Shown here piece by piece: positions 1 through 7,275 of a stretch of 64,000 bases of DNA (its first letter is position 1; every line of letters starts with the position of its first letter). The position numbers and the translations under genes were made by a program. The notes under the pieces are model-generated. The model searched no databases, was not told where the DNA came from, and was given only the letters and a program-made list of their open reading frames with translations. This DNA is from Hyphomicrobiales bacterium (GTDB taxonomy: Bacteria; Pseudomonadota; Alphaproteobacteria; Rhizobiales; Rhodobiaceae), in the NCBI GenBank assembly GCA_002869065.1, contig PKTR01000001.1, forward strand, positions 239,118 through 303,117, given 5' to 3'.

Positions 1-300
1 CTCGAACACCATCTCGCGCGCCTTTGTCGCCCGCTCGCTGGTTGTCGACACCACCATGCCCTCGCTCGGCGCACGTACGCAGGAGGCGGCAAGAGTTCGT
101 TCGCCCTCGATGTCGACCATGCAGGCGCGGCAATTGCCGTCGGAGCGATAGCCGGGGCTGTCCTTGTGGCAGAGATGCGGAATGCCGATGCCTTCGCGCT
201 TCGCCACCTGCCAGATCGTTTCGTCGGCACCAGCCGTGACCTCGCGCCCGTCGAGCGTGAAGGTGACCGTGGCTTTGGGCGTGTTATCGGATGCGGTCAT
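1..300 (-). CDS. fdsA: NAD-dependent formate dehydrogenase alpha subunit, N-terminal part
   Basis: Only the first 100 codons lie in the window; the rest runs off the left edge. They start at an ATG ending at base 300. The visible part is the [2Fe-2S] ferredoxin-like domain of the large molybdenum/tungsten formate dehydrogenase subunit: cysteines in HLCHKD, GNCRAC and AASCVR form a C-x12-C-x2-C-x13-C pattern. In this family the alpha subunit oxidises formate to CO2 and passes electrons to the flavin beta subunit, which is encoded 1 kb upstream on the same strand. The unusual point is that a cupin gene and a LysE gene sit between the two subunit genes. The catalytic molybdopterin domain cannot be checked here. 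Confidence 0.88.
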   Translation of the reverse strand, partial: MTASDNTPKATVTFTLDGREVTAGADETIWQVAKREGIGIPHLCHKDSPGYRSDGNCRACMVDIEGERTLAASCVRAPSEGMVVSTTSERATKAREMVFE

Positions 301-318
301 GGGATCTCTCGCAGCCTC

Positions 319-948
319 CTATCGTCCGGCCAGAAGCCGTGCGCCAAACAGGCAGAACAGGGCGCCGAAGGCCATTTCAAGCCGGTCGGCGAAGCGGTCG
401 TAGCGGGTCCGCAGCGCCGGCAACGAGAAGATCGTCGCATAGGCGGCATAGACGGAAAACGAAATGAGCGTCGTGCCGGTGGCGAACAGCAGCGCGCTTG
501 CCGCATTGATGCCCGGCGTGACGACGAGCGCGGCCATCGCGGTCCAGAACAGCAGCGCCTTCGGGTTGAGCGCGACGACGCCGAGCCCGCGCAGCCAGGA
601 TTGCAGCCGGGTCGACGAGCGATGGCCGGCGCGCGCCGACGCGACGCCACCTTTCAGCCCGGCGCGGATCGCCTTGATGCCGATGTAGATGAGATAGGCG
701 CCGCCTGCGATCCGCAACACGTCGCCGAGCCAGGGATAGGCTGCAAAGGCGTAGGTGAAGCCGAGGATCGAGGAGAAAGCCCAGATAAACGAGCCCGTGG
801 CGACGCCGGCGGCGACGAACAGCGCCTGCGAACGCCCCGCGCCGAGCGCGGTCGAGGCGACGGCGAGAAGGTTCGGGCCGGGCGCGATGGCGACTGCCGC
901 AAAGGCCAGCCAACCGACAATCAGGACGTCATAGGGAATCGCCATCAT
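319..948 (-). CDS. LysE/RhtB family amino-acid or metabolite exporter
   Basis: A 209-residue integral membrane protein with about six hydrophobic segments. The N-terminal motif AIAPGPNLLAVAS matches the GPG(N/P) signature of the LysE/RhtB exporters of amino acids and related metabolites. I take the start as the ATG at 946-948, which overlaps the stop of the upstream cupin gene as TGATG; a GTG at 951 and an ATG at 945 are alternatives. It lies between the beta and alpha formate dehydrogenase genes and is probably co-transcribed with them. The substrate cannot be told from sequence. Confidence 0.85.
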   Translation of the reverse strand: MMAIPYDVLIVGWLAFAAVAIAPGPNLLAVASTALGAGRSQALFVAAGVATGSFIWAFSSILGFTYAFAAYPWLGDVLRIAGGAYLIYIGIKAIRAGLKGGVASARAGHRSSTRLQSWLRGLGVVALNPKALLFWTAMAALVVTPGINAASALLFATGTTLISFSVYAAYATIFSLPALRTRYDRFADRLEMAFGALFCLFGARLLAGR

Positions 949-1259
949 CACACGCTGCCTTTCTTTTCGATCACCAGAATGCGCGCCGCGCCGACCGGGT
1001 GGGCGACATGCTCGGTGCCGACACCGGCGTGGAAGATGTCGCCGGCTTTCATGCGCATCACCGTCTCCGCGCCGTTCTCGCGCAGCTTCATGTCGACCGC
1101 GCCGTCGAGCACGACGAAGACTTCCTCGCCGTCGTTGACGTGCCAGCGATAGGGCTCGTCGGTCCAGTGAACGCGTACCGTCGCGCCTTCGATCTCGGCG
1201 ACATCGAGCGCCGCCCAGGCCTTGTCCGGGCTGAAATCCCGCCAGTCGATCAGGCTCAT
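948..1259 (-). CDS. small single-domain cupin protein
   Basis: A 103-residue protein made almost wholly of one cupin barrel. It has the first cupin motif around EPYRWHVNDGEEVFVVLDG and the second around AGDIFHAGVGTEHVAHP, with His and Glu residues that could bind a metal. Its start overlaps the fdsB stop (ATGA) and its stop overlaps the LysE start, so the three genes are translationally coupled. Such cupins bind small molecules or act on them; no specific reaction can be given. Its place inside a formate dehydrogenase operon is the only functional hint. Confidence 0.8.
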   Translation of the reverse strand: MSLIDWRDFSPDKAWAALDVAEIEGATVRVHWTDEPYRWHVNDGEEVFVVLDGAVDMKLRENGAETVMRMKAGDIFHAGVGTEHVAHPVGAARILVIEKKGSV

Positions 1260-2959
1260 GCGGTGTCCTCCTTGGCGAAGAAGGTCAACACGCTGCGCAC
1301 CGGATTCGGGGCGGCCTGTCCGAGACCGCAGATCGAGGCGTCGCGCATCACCTGTTCGAGATCGCCGATCAGGGCCTCGTCCCAGGTGCCGGCCTCAAGC
1401 AGCGCGACCATCTTCTCCGTGCCAGCCCGGCACGGTGTGCACTGGCCGCAGCTCTCATGCATGAAGAAGCGCAGAAGGTTGAGCGCGGCGGCCTTCACGT
1501 CGTCCTGATCCGACAGGATGATGACGGCGTGCGAGCCCATGAAGCCGCCGTGCGGCTCGAATGAACCGAAATCGAGCGGTTTGTCGGCAAACGATGCCGG
1601 GAAGATGCCGCCCGACAGGCCGCCCGGCAGGAACGCCGCGAGGCTGTGGCCGTGCAGCATGCCGCCGCAATAGCGGTCGATCAGCTCGGTGAGTGTGATG
1701 CCGGCCGGCGCCACCTTGACGCCCGGACGCGCGACGCGACCCGACACCGAATAGGACCGCAGGCCCTTGTGGCCCTGTTTGCCAAGCCCGGCGAACCAGT
1801 CCGCGCCCTGCGCGACGATATCGCGGATCCACCACAGCGTTTCCACATTGTGGTTGAGGGTGGGGCGCCCGAAGAGACCCTTTTCGGCGATATAGGGCGG
1901 GCGATGGCGCGGCAGCCCGCGTTTGCCCTCGATGCTCTCGATCATCGCCGACTCTTCACCACAGATATAGGCGCCGGCACCGCGCCGGAGCTCGACCGGC
2001 GTTGCCGCCGTCAGCCCGGCCTCGTCGAGCAGCGCGATCTCGCGGGAAAGCGCTGCGCGCAGATGCGGATACTCGTCACGCAGATAGATGACGATGCGTT
2101 CCGCCTCGACCGCCCAGGCGGCAATCAGCGCGCCTTCAAGCATGCGGTGCGGATCACGCTCCAGATAGTGTCGATCCTTGAAGGTGCCGGGCTCGCCTTC
2201 GTCGGCGTTGATCGTCATCAGGCGGGGACCGGGATAGGTGCGCACGATCGACCATTTGCGCCCGGCCGGGAAACCAGCGCCGCCGAGGCCGCGAAGGCCG
2301 GCGTCGGACAGGATGGCGATCAACTCGTCGACCGGCAGCTTGCCATCGCGACAGGCCTCCAGCAGCTCGTAGCCGCCGGCCTCGCGATACATGTCGAGCC
2401 CGACCAGCGCTTGCGGCGCGATCGGATCGGTGTCGCCGGCTTCAACGGTTGCGATGACGGTGTCGGCGTCCGCGCGCTCGACCGGGTGCTGGCCGACGAT
2501 CACGGCAGGCGCTTCGGCACACCGCCCGACGCAGGGTACGCGCTGGATGCGCACGCGCTCAGGGTCGGCCCAGTCCGAGAGTTTTGCGAGCAGATCTTCC
2601 GCGCCGGCAAGCGCGCAAGAAAGCGAATCACAGATACGGACCGTCAGCGGCGCGGGTGCGGCCTCGCCATCGGCGACGATGTCGAAATGGTGATAGAAGC
2701 TCGCGACCTCAAAGATCTCGGCTTGCGCGAGACCGGTATATTCGGCGAGCGCGCGCAGGTGCCGGTTATGCAGAGCGCCGAAACGGTCCTGCAGGCGGTG
2801 CAGATACTCGATCAGCAGATCGCGCCGCAGCGGCATATCCGAGAGCAGGGAGGAGACTTCCTCGAACGCGGCCGGGTCGAGCGGGCGTCCCTTGGGATGG
2901 CGCCGGGGTTTCTTTCGTGCGCCGTCAGCCGGCTTCGAAAGCGTCGAACTGTTCTTCAT
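1256..2959 (-). CDS. fdsB: NAD-dependent formate dehydrogenase beta subunit (fused NuoE-like and NuoF-like)
   Basis: A 567-residue protein that joins two modules. Residues ~30-165 are NuoE/FdsG-like with [2Fe-2S] cysteines C110, C115, C143 and C147. Residues ~185-560 are NuoF-like: glycine-rich FMN site around 221-234 (GLRGLGGAGFPAGRKW), NAD site around 330-345, and [4Fe-4S] cysteines C504, C507, C510 and C544. In the soluble formate dehydrogenase this subunit passes electrons from the alpha subunit to NAD+. The gamma/beta fusion is the arrangement I recall for methylotroph FDH1, whereas Cupriavidus-type fds operons keep the two as separate genes. First gene of the leftward operon; promoter not recognised. 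Confidence 0.92.
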   Translation of the reverse strand: MKNSSTLSKPADGARKKPRRHPKGRPLDPAAFEEVSSLLSDMPLRRDLLIEYLHRLQDRFGALHNRHLRALAEYTGLAQAEIFEVASFYHHFDIVADGEAAPAPLTVRICDSLSCALAGAEDLLAKLSDWADPERVRIQRVPCVGRCAEAPAVIVGQHPVERADADTVIATVEAGDTDPIAPQALVGLDMYREAGGYELLEACRDGKLPVDELIAILSDAGLRGLGGAGFPAGRKWSIVRTYPGPRLMTINADEGEPGTFKDRHYLERDPHRMLEGALIAAWAVEAERIVIYLRDEYPHLRAALSREIALLDEAGLTAATPVELRRGAGAYICGEESAMIESIEGKRGLPRHRPPYIAEKGLFGRPTLNHNVETLWWIRDIVAQGADWFAGLGKQGHKGLRSYSVSGRVARPGVKVAPAGITLTELIDRYCGGMLHGHSLAAFLPGGLSGGIFPASFADKPLDFGSFEPHGGFMGSHAVIILSDQDDVKAAALNLLRFFMHESCGQCTPCRAGTEKMVALLEAGTWDEALIGDLEQVMRDASICGLGQAAPNPVRSVLTFFAKEDTA

Positions 2960-3122
2960 GGCCCGGTCCCGTCCTCGTCAGCATTCCCACAACACCCATG
3001 CCTGTTTGGCGAGCCGGCGCACCCCAGGCGAGCGATCAGTTTGCACGATTTGTAACGAAAGAGTGGTCGGGATGCGACAGTCGAACGTCGCCTGGAGTCG
3101 GCCGATTGTCCGAAGATCCCAT

Positions 3123-3260
3123 CAGGCCAAAAAAAACGCCGCTCCGATTGGGAGCGGCGTTTAGTTGCCGAAGCGGAAAGACCGGTTAAAGGGGGGGGGA
3201 ACCGCCTCGGTGTAGCAAGCTCGAATGCCAAAGGCATCGAAGGGACAAGGAAGGACGACG
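3123..3260 (-). ncRNA. candidate leftward small RNA with C-rich hairpin loop
   Basis: Read on the minus strand, three hairpins follow one another and end in a strong intrinsic terminator. (1) 3240-3221: TCGA-TGCC, loop TTT, GGCA-T-TCGA with one bulge. (2) 3204-3183: CGGTT, loop of nine C plus TTT, AACCG. (3) The terminator at 3162-3129 with eight T. The SLAC1-type gene ends about 490 bases upstream and has its own hairpin, so this terminator is not obviously its terminator. An unpaired C-run in a loop could pair with Shine-Dalgarno sequences, as anti-SD small RNAs of alphaproteobacteria do. The 5' end is a guess and no promoter is clear. Confidence 0.3.
3129..3162 (-). terminator. strong Rho-independent terminator (leftward)
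   Basis: On the minus strand AAACGCCGCTCC, loop CAATC, GGAGCGGCGTTT, then more T (eight in all). It stops leftward transcription before fdsB. No protein gene ends close upstream of it. Confidence 0.8.
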
Positions 3261-3623
3261 ACCCGTCGCCCGAATTCTCCAACTCATCTTGTGCCGGCGC
3301 GACATTCGCGATGTCGGCGCACTGGCCGGGTGCCCTTGGGCGAAATCTCAAAATCGCTATTGCCGTCTCATTTCGGCGCCGCGATATCAGGAATATAAAA
3401 TACTATTTTTATGTTGGCTAGAGGAAAATTCGCTCAAATGCATTTTTTTCTGGCAAGTATGCGCCGATGGTAAATAGGCGTCGGAAACGTCGCGTAACTG
3501 CGGTTAATCTACGTTATTTCAGGATGTTGCCGCATCTGCGAACGCTCCGCTGAGGCAGTGGCAAGATCCTGATTTGGGAATTTAACGGGTAAAATAAATA
3601 TCCGTATTGATAAATGAGGCGGC

Positions 3624-3642
3624 GGAGCCCTATGCGGGCTCC
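3624..3642 (-). terminator. probable terminator hairpin after the SLAC1-type gene
   Basis: GGAGCCC and GGGCTCC flank a 5-base loop 12 bases after the stop codon. The T-tract that follows on the minus strand is poor, so this is a weak terminator or an mRNA-end hairpin. Confidence 0.45.
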
Positions 3643-3653
3643 ACCGGTCTCGT

Positions 3654-4622
3654 TTATTCGGGCACGCAGATTTGCTTGGCGCCGATGGCCTTGATGGTGC
3701 GCAGGATCAGGATCGCGATCACGGCCACGAGCACCGCGTAGAGCACGAAACCGAACATGCGGAACGCGTCTGAGCCGATCTTCTCCGCATAGAGCAGGGT
3801 GGCGATGGTGATCGCGGCGAGCGGGAACGAATAGGCCCACCAGGAAAGCGCGTAGGGCAGGCGCGAGAAGCGCTGGATCTGCACGGCGACGACCAGCAGA
3901 AACAGGACGCCGGCATAGTAGAGAATGCGCGCAAAGCCATCGAGCGCGCCGCCATTGAGGTGCATGTAGGCGACGAAGCCGACGGCCGGCGGGGCCACCA
4001 GGATCACCAGCGTCGGATAGAGCCGTTCCGGCAGCGGGTTATGGAAGATCAGCCGGTTGAAGACGAGTGTCAGCAGCACGACCCAGAACACCATGCCGAC
4101 GGAGAAGAAGAACCACGACACCTCGACGAAACCGAGCGACATGCCGGTGATCGGGACAATCACGTTACCGACGGCGGGAATGAACCATGCCGGGTTCATG
4201 TGCGGCGTCTCGAACGAACGATGCCCGATCCAGGCCGACACCACCGAAAGGGTGGCGATGATATGCAGCGTCGCGCCGACCGACCACATCGCAAGCGCCG
4301 CCGACTTGGAGAACGGGACGATTGCCGTCGCCAGAAGCAGCAGGCTGATGCTGATCGCCGGGAAGAAGCTGAGCCGGACCGGGTGATGCCACTCGGCCAC
4401 AACGGCTGACCAGTAGCGGGTCGCCTTGGTGAGGTAGAAGGCGGCGATCACGACAAAGGCCGCGACCGCGGCGATCACCAGCCCGAGGCTGTAGAAATGC
4501 TCGACGCCAAGCGTCTTCTCGAGCCGCTCCGTTGCCAGCGTCAGCCCGCTGAGGCCCATGACCACGGCAAAGAAGCTGACCGGAAAATGCGAAAGTCGTT
4601 CACCACTTTGCGCTGTGCTCAT
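3654..4622 (-). CDS. SLAC1/TehA-like (TDT family) membrane transporter
   Basis: A 322-residue protein with about ten hydrophobic helices, from FPVSFFAVVMGLSGLTLA near the N terminus to the last helix VLVAVIAILILRTIKAIG. The N-terminal FFAVVMGLSGL and the WxxPxVG-like segment NPAWFIPAVGNVIVPITG are typical of the SLAC1/TehA anion channel and tellurite-resistance/dicarboxylate transporter group. Start ATG at 4622. It is divergent from the NsrR-like regulator gene, and its promoter carries a perfect 20-bp palindrome between and over the -35/-10 boxes, so it is very likely the direct target of that regulator. The substrate is unknown. Confidence 0.85.
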   Translation of the reverse strand: MSTAQSGERLSHFPVSFFAVVMGLSGLTLATERLEKTLGVEHFYSLGLVIAAVAAFVVIAAFYLTKATRYWSAVVAEWHHPVRLSFFPAISISLLLLATAIVPFSKSAALAMWSVGATLHIIATLSVVSAWIGHRSFETPHMNPAWFIPAVGNVIVPITGMSLGFVEVSWFFFSVGMVFWVVLLTLVFNRLIFHNPLPERLYPTLVILVAPPAVGFVAYMHLNGGALDGFARILYYAGVLFLLVVAVQIQRFSRLPYALSWWAYSFPLAAITIATLLYAEKIGSDAFRMFGFVLYAVLVAVIAILILRTIKAIGAKQICVPE

Positions 4623-4686
4623 TGAGGATCTCCCGAAGGGATGACGGGACCGCGCGGCGTGTCCCCGGTTATGGCTGGAAGCCGGT

Positions 4687-4714
4687 GTTATATGAGAATG
4701 TTCTCATATTGCAA
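4687..4714 (-). promoter_or_regulatory. promoter of the SLAC1-type gene with overlapping palindromic operator
   Basis: On the minus strand TTGCAA (4714-4709), 16 bases, TATAAC (4692-4687). The operator at 4690-4709 is a perfect inverted repeat: ATATGAGAA, spacer TG, TTCTCATAT. It fills the spacer and touches both boxes, the position expected of a repressor site. The divergent neighbour encodes an NsrR-like Rrf2 regulator, the obvious candidate to bind it. Promoter boxes are my reading by eye. Confidence 0.65.
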
Positions 4715-4793
4715 TGGAAGTGCGACAAAATATACCGCTTCACCACGGGAGCGAAATCGCCCGCTCCAAAGTGGACCATATTTTGCGCATTAT

Positions 4794-4821
4794 TTGACAT
4801 GGATGAAATACGCGCTAATCA
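4794..4821 (+). promoter_or_regulatory. possible promoter of the NsrR-like regulator gene
   Basis: TTGACA at 4794-4799, 16 bases, TAATCA at 4816-4821. The -10 box is weak; TATAAA at 4830-4835 is an alternative. No copy of the 20-bp palindrome is seen here. Confidence 0.3.
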
Positions 4822-4886
4822 TCATCCGGTATAAAAGCGTGATTGTTCACCTGCTTTAACCCGATCGATTGAACGAGACGATTCCT

Positions 4887-5363
4887 ATGCGGCTGACTCA
4901 CCATTCCAACTATGCCATGCGACTCCTGATGTATTGCGCATTGATGGACAAGCCCGTCTGTCGCATCGCCGATGTCGCCGAGGCCTACGGGATTTCGGAA
5001 AATCACCTGACCAAGATCGCGCAGAAACTTGCCCAGATCGGTGTCATCGAGACGGTGCGAGGGCGTAATGGTGGTGTCTATCTCGCCAAGACCCCGGAAG
5101 AGATCAATGTCGGTGAGATCATCCGCGTCACCGAAGAAAATCTCGTTCTTGTTGAGTGCTTTGCGGACGATTCCAATACTTGTCCGCTGACCGCGGCCTG
5201 CCGCTTCAAGCGCATTCTGCATCAGGGTCTGACGGCTTTCCTGTCGGTGCTCGATGGCTATACGCTGGCCGACCTCGTCGCCGCCCCGGATCAGTTGAAG
5301 CCGCTGATGCATCTCGGCGACGACGAAATGGGTGCCGTGAAAGAATCGGCGCCTGCTGCCTGA
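4887..5363 (+). CDS. nsrR: Rrf2 family transcriptional regulator, NsrR-like
   Basis: A 158-residue winged-helix protein. I use the ATG at 4887 (MRLTHHSNYAMRLL is a standard Rrf2 start) rather than the TTG at 4869. The helix-turn-helix spans GISENHLTKIAQKLAQIG and the wing GRNGGVYLAK. Three cysteines in the pattern C-x7-C-x5-C (VECFADDSNTCPLTAAC) should hold an Fe-S cluster. The motif GYTLADLV after the cysteines is like NsrR, the nitric-oxide-sensing repressor; RirA shares the cysteine spacing but not that motif as I recall it. Target: probably the divergent SLAC1-type gene. Confidence 0.72.
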   Translation: MRLTHHSNYAMRLLMYCALMDKPVCRIADVAEAYGISENHLTKIAQKLAQIGVIETVRGRNGGVYLAKTPEEINVGEIIRVTEENLVLVECFADDSNTCPLTAACRFKRILHQGLTAFLSVLDGYTLADLVAAPDQLKPLMHLGDDEMGAVKESAPAA

Positions 5364-5747
5364 TCGAGCGGCCCGCGCCACAACGACCTTCCTATCGCTG
5401 CGAACCGGCCCGATGATCGGTACGCGCCAATTTCGGTGCGTCCGACGCCGGAGTCCGCATTTTTGCGGACAAGGCGCTTTTCATTTGCGACAAAATGCCA
5501 TGGGTCAGGGCTGGTATTAGCCGCCTGACCTACAACGAACGGCGCAGGCGACTCGCGTTCCGGCCCCGTGCGCTCTGTCTGTTCGTTCAGGAAATTCCGA
5601 CCAATCCGGCCCCCGAGCACCTGCTCGCGGTGGGGCATCGTGCCGCGCTAAAAGTGGTAAAACAAATATGGAAATACGGGCGGGGCGCCTATATTAGGGG
5701 AAACTAAAGCACCATTTATCGAGTTCGCACAGGAAGGCTTCCGACCC
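5364..5747. other. 384-base intergenic region
   Basis: Between the NsrR-like gene and the TsoY-like membrane gene. It becomes AT-rich after about 5650, where the promoter of the downstream gene must lie (TATATT at 5690-5695 is a possible -10, without a good -35). No terminator hairpin and no copy of the palindrome at 4690 were seen. Confidence 0.5.
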
Positions 5748-6965
5748 ATGCGTTACCGTTCAGGCCTCGTCGAGGGCTACAGCCCTCTCTATTTCCTCGC
5801 CTCGCTCGGCGCCGGCGGCATGGCCGTCTCATTCTTCATGTATCTGATGTTCATGGTGCCGCATAAGACGCACCCGATCCCGACCTATGAGGATTGGACG
5901 GCGGCGTTTGCAAGCGGCAATCTCGGCTATCAGATCATGATCCCGATCGTTCTGGTGGCGGTCGTGTTCTTCATTCTGCTGCACATCCGGCTGTTGATCT
6001 GGAACATTCGCGAGTACCGTGCCTTCGCCAAGCACCCGGCGCATGACGATCTGAGCCGCTCCAATGCCGGCATCCAGCTGATGGCGATCCCGCTGACGCT
6101 CGGCATGACCGTCAATGCGGGCTTCATCGCCGGCGCGCTGTTCGTGCCGGGCCTGTGGAGCGTCGTCGAGTATATGTTCCCGGCGGCCATCATCGCCTTC
6201 GTCGCCATCGGTGCCTATGCGATGAAGCTGTTCCTTGCCTTCTTCACCCGCGCGCTGACCACCGGCCATTTCGACTGCGAGCGCAACAACTCGCTCGCCC
6301 AGATGCTGTCGGTCTTCGCCTTCTCGATGGTCGGCGTCGGGCTGGCCGCACCGGCGGCCATGAGCCACATCAAGGTGGTTTCGGCGATCGCCTTTTTCTT
6401 CTCGGTCGTGTTCCTGGCCAGCGCCGTCTTCTTCGGCATCATCAAGGTGGTGATGGGCTTCCGCTCGATGATGAACAACGGCGTTCAGATCGAGGCGAGC
6501 CCGACGTTGTGGATCATGATCCCGGTGCTGACGATCCTCGGCATCGCCTTCATCCGCCTGACCTTCGCGCTCGACCACAATTTCGGCGCGCCGGCCAGCA
6601 CCGGTGGCCTGTTCGCGATGATCTCGGTCATCGTCTCGCTGCAGATCATCTTCGGCCTGCTCGGCTATTCGGTGATGAAAAAGGTCGGCTATTTCGAGCA
6701 ATATCTCGCCGGGCCGGGCCGCTCGCCGGGCTCCTACGCGCTGATCTGCCCGGGCGTCGCCGGCTTCGTCATGGCGACCTTCTTCATCCAGTTCGGACTG
6801 GTCGCAACCGGCGTCGTACCGAAATTCTCGATCGCCTACTTCCTGCTCCACGTGCCGCTCGTCGTGCTGCAGGTGAAGACGGCGTCGCTGCTGCTGCGCC
6901 TCAACCGCAAGCTCCTGCACGCCTCGGCATCGGGCTCCATCGGCACGGCAGCCCCGGCGGAGTAA
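5748..6965 (+). CDS. multi-pass membrane protein, TsoY-like family
   Basis: A 405-residue protein with about ten transmembrane helices, starting near YSPLYFLASLGAGGMAVSFF and ending at LLHVPLVVLQVKTASLLL. A good ribosome site (AGGAAGG) precedes the ATG. The opening segment resembles the family labelled TsoY, some members of which are selenoproteins; this rests on memory of the family. One cysteine in GHFDCERNNSLAQM (about residue 177) is in a loop between helices and might mark the redox site. Helix layout resembles the SLAC1/TehA group. Its neighbour is an NsrR-like regulator, so a link to nitrosative or redox stress is inferred. Function unknown. Confidence 0.6.
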   Translation: MRYRSGLVEGYSPLYFLASLGAGGMAVSFFMYLMFMVPHKTHPIPTYEDWTAAFASGNLGYQIMIPIVLVAVVFFILLHIRLLIWNIREYRAFAKHPAHDDLSRSNAGIQLMAIPLTLGMTVNAGFIAGALFVPGLWSVVEYMFPAAIIAFVAIGAYAMKLFLAFFTRALTTGHFDCERNNSLAQMLSVFAFSMVGVGLAAPAAMSHIKVVSAIAFFFSVVFLASAVFFGIIKVVMGFRSMMNNGVQIEASPTLWIMIPVLTILGIAFIRLTFALDHNFGAPASTGGLFAMISVIVSLQIIFGLLGYSVMKKVGYFEQYLAGPGRSPGSYALICPGVAGFVMATFFIQFGLVATGVVPKFSIAYFLLHVPLVVLQVKTASLLLRLNRKLLHASASGSIGTAAPAE

Positions 6966-6971
6966 GTCGGA

Positions 6972-7016
6972 GCGTGTCTCCCAAAAGTGGGCACCGGTTT
7001 TAGGATAAAGACACGC
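6972..7016. repeat. palindromic intergenic repeat of Hyphomicrobiales type
   Basis: GCGTGTCT at 6972-6979 pairs with AGACACGC at 7009-7016. The centre AAAAGTGGGCACCGGTTTT resembles the intergenic palindromic units scattered through Rhizobiales genomes (recall, not a search). It starts seven bases after the stop of the TsoY-like gene. Confidence 0.6.
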
Positions 7017-7034
7017 GCCTAAACAAACAGACAG

Positions 7035-7070
7035 AGCCTGTCGCGCGCCTCCGACCAATCGCGACAGGCT
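7035..7070. other. 11-bp perfect inverted repeat
   Basis: AGCCTGTCGCG at 7035-7045 and CGCGACAGGCT at 7060-7070 form a stem with a 14-base loop. No T-tract follows. It lies between a palindromic repeat and an intrinsic terminator. Confidence 0.6.
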
Positions 7071-7121
7071 CGAAGAACCACCAGCGGCGGCAGTATTCCT
7101 CCTTCTGCCGCCAGACAGGAA

Positions 7122-7152
7122 AACGGGGTCCGGCAACGGGCCCCGTTTTTTG
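7122..7152 (+). terminator. Rho-independent terminator
   Basis: AACGGGGTCC, loop GGCAAC, GGGCCCCGTT with one T-G wobble, followed by a T-run. It ends the transcript of the TsoY-like gene, about 160 bases after its stop. Confidence 0.8.
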
Positions 7153-7275
7153 TCAATCGAGGAACTGTGAGGGTTCGGCCAAATTCGTCTGGAAAAGCTC
7201 TGCCCCCGATTGGATTGGCGGCGTGAAAAGCGGTAAAATTGTAGCGCTATTTGCACTCAACATACAGGCGAACAC

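Larger units (their letters stand above)
2960..3653. other. 694-base intergenic region, no convincing protein gene
   Basis: Lies upstream of fdsB and downstream of the SLAC1-type gene, both leftward. It holds two leftward terminator hairpins, a run of nine G at 3191-3199, and an AT-rich patch at about 3385-3450 that could carry promoters. Short open frames here have no start signals or family likeness. The stretch just before the terminator at 3129-3162 could encode a small RNA, listed separately. Confidence 0.6.

Noticed and set aside
2956-3351. 131-codon minus-strand frame upstream of fdsB
   Set aside because: It reads through a strong terminator hairpin and a C9 run and has no recognisable motif; a non-coding RNA is the better reading.
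4869-4886. TTG start for the NsrR-like protein
   Set aside because: The ATG at 4887 gives the standard MRLT start of Rrf2 proteins; the TTG adds six atypical residues.
5829-7256. 475-codon antisense frame over the TsoY-like gene
   Set aside because: Arg/Asp/His-rich shadow of a real membrane protein gene, with no ribosome site or domain.
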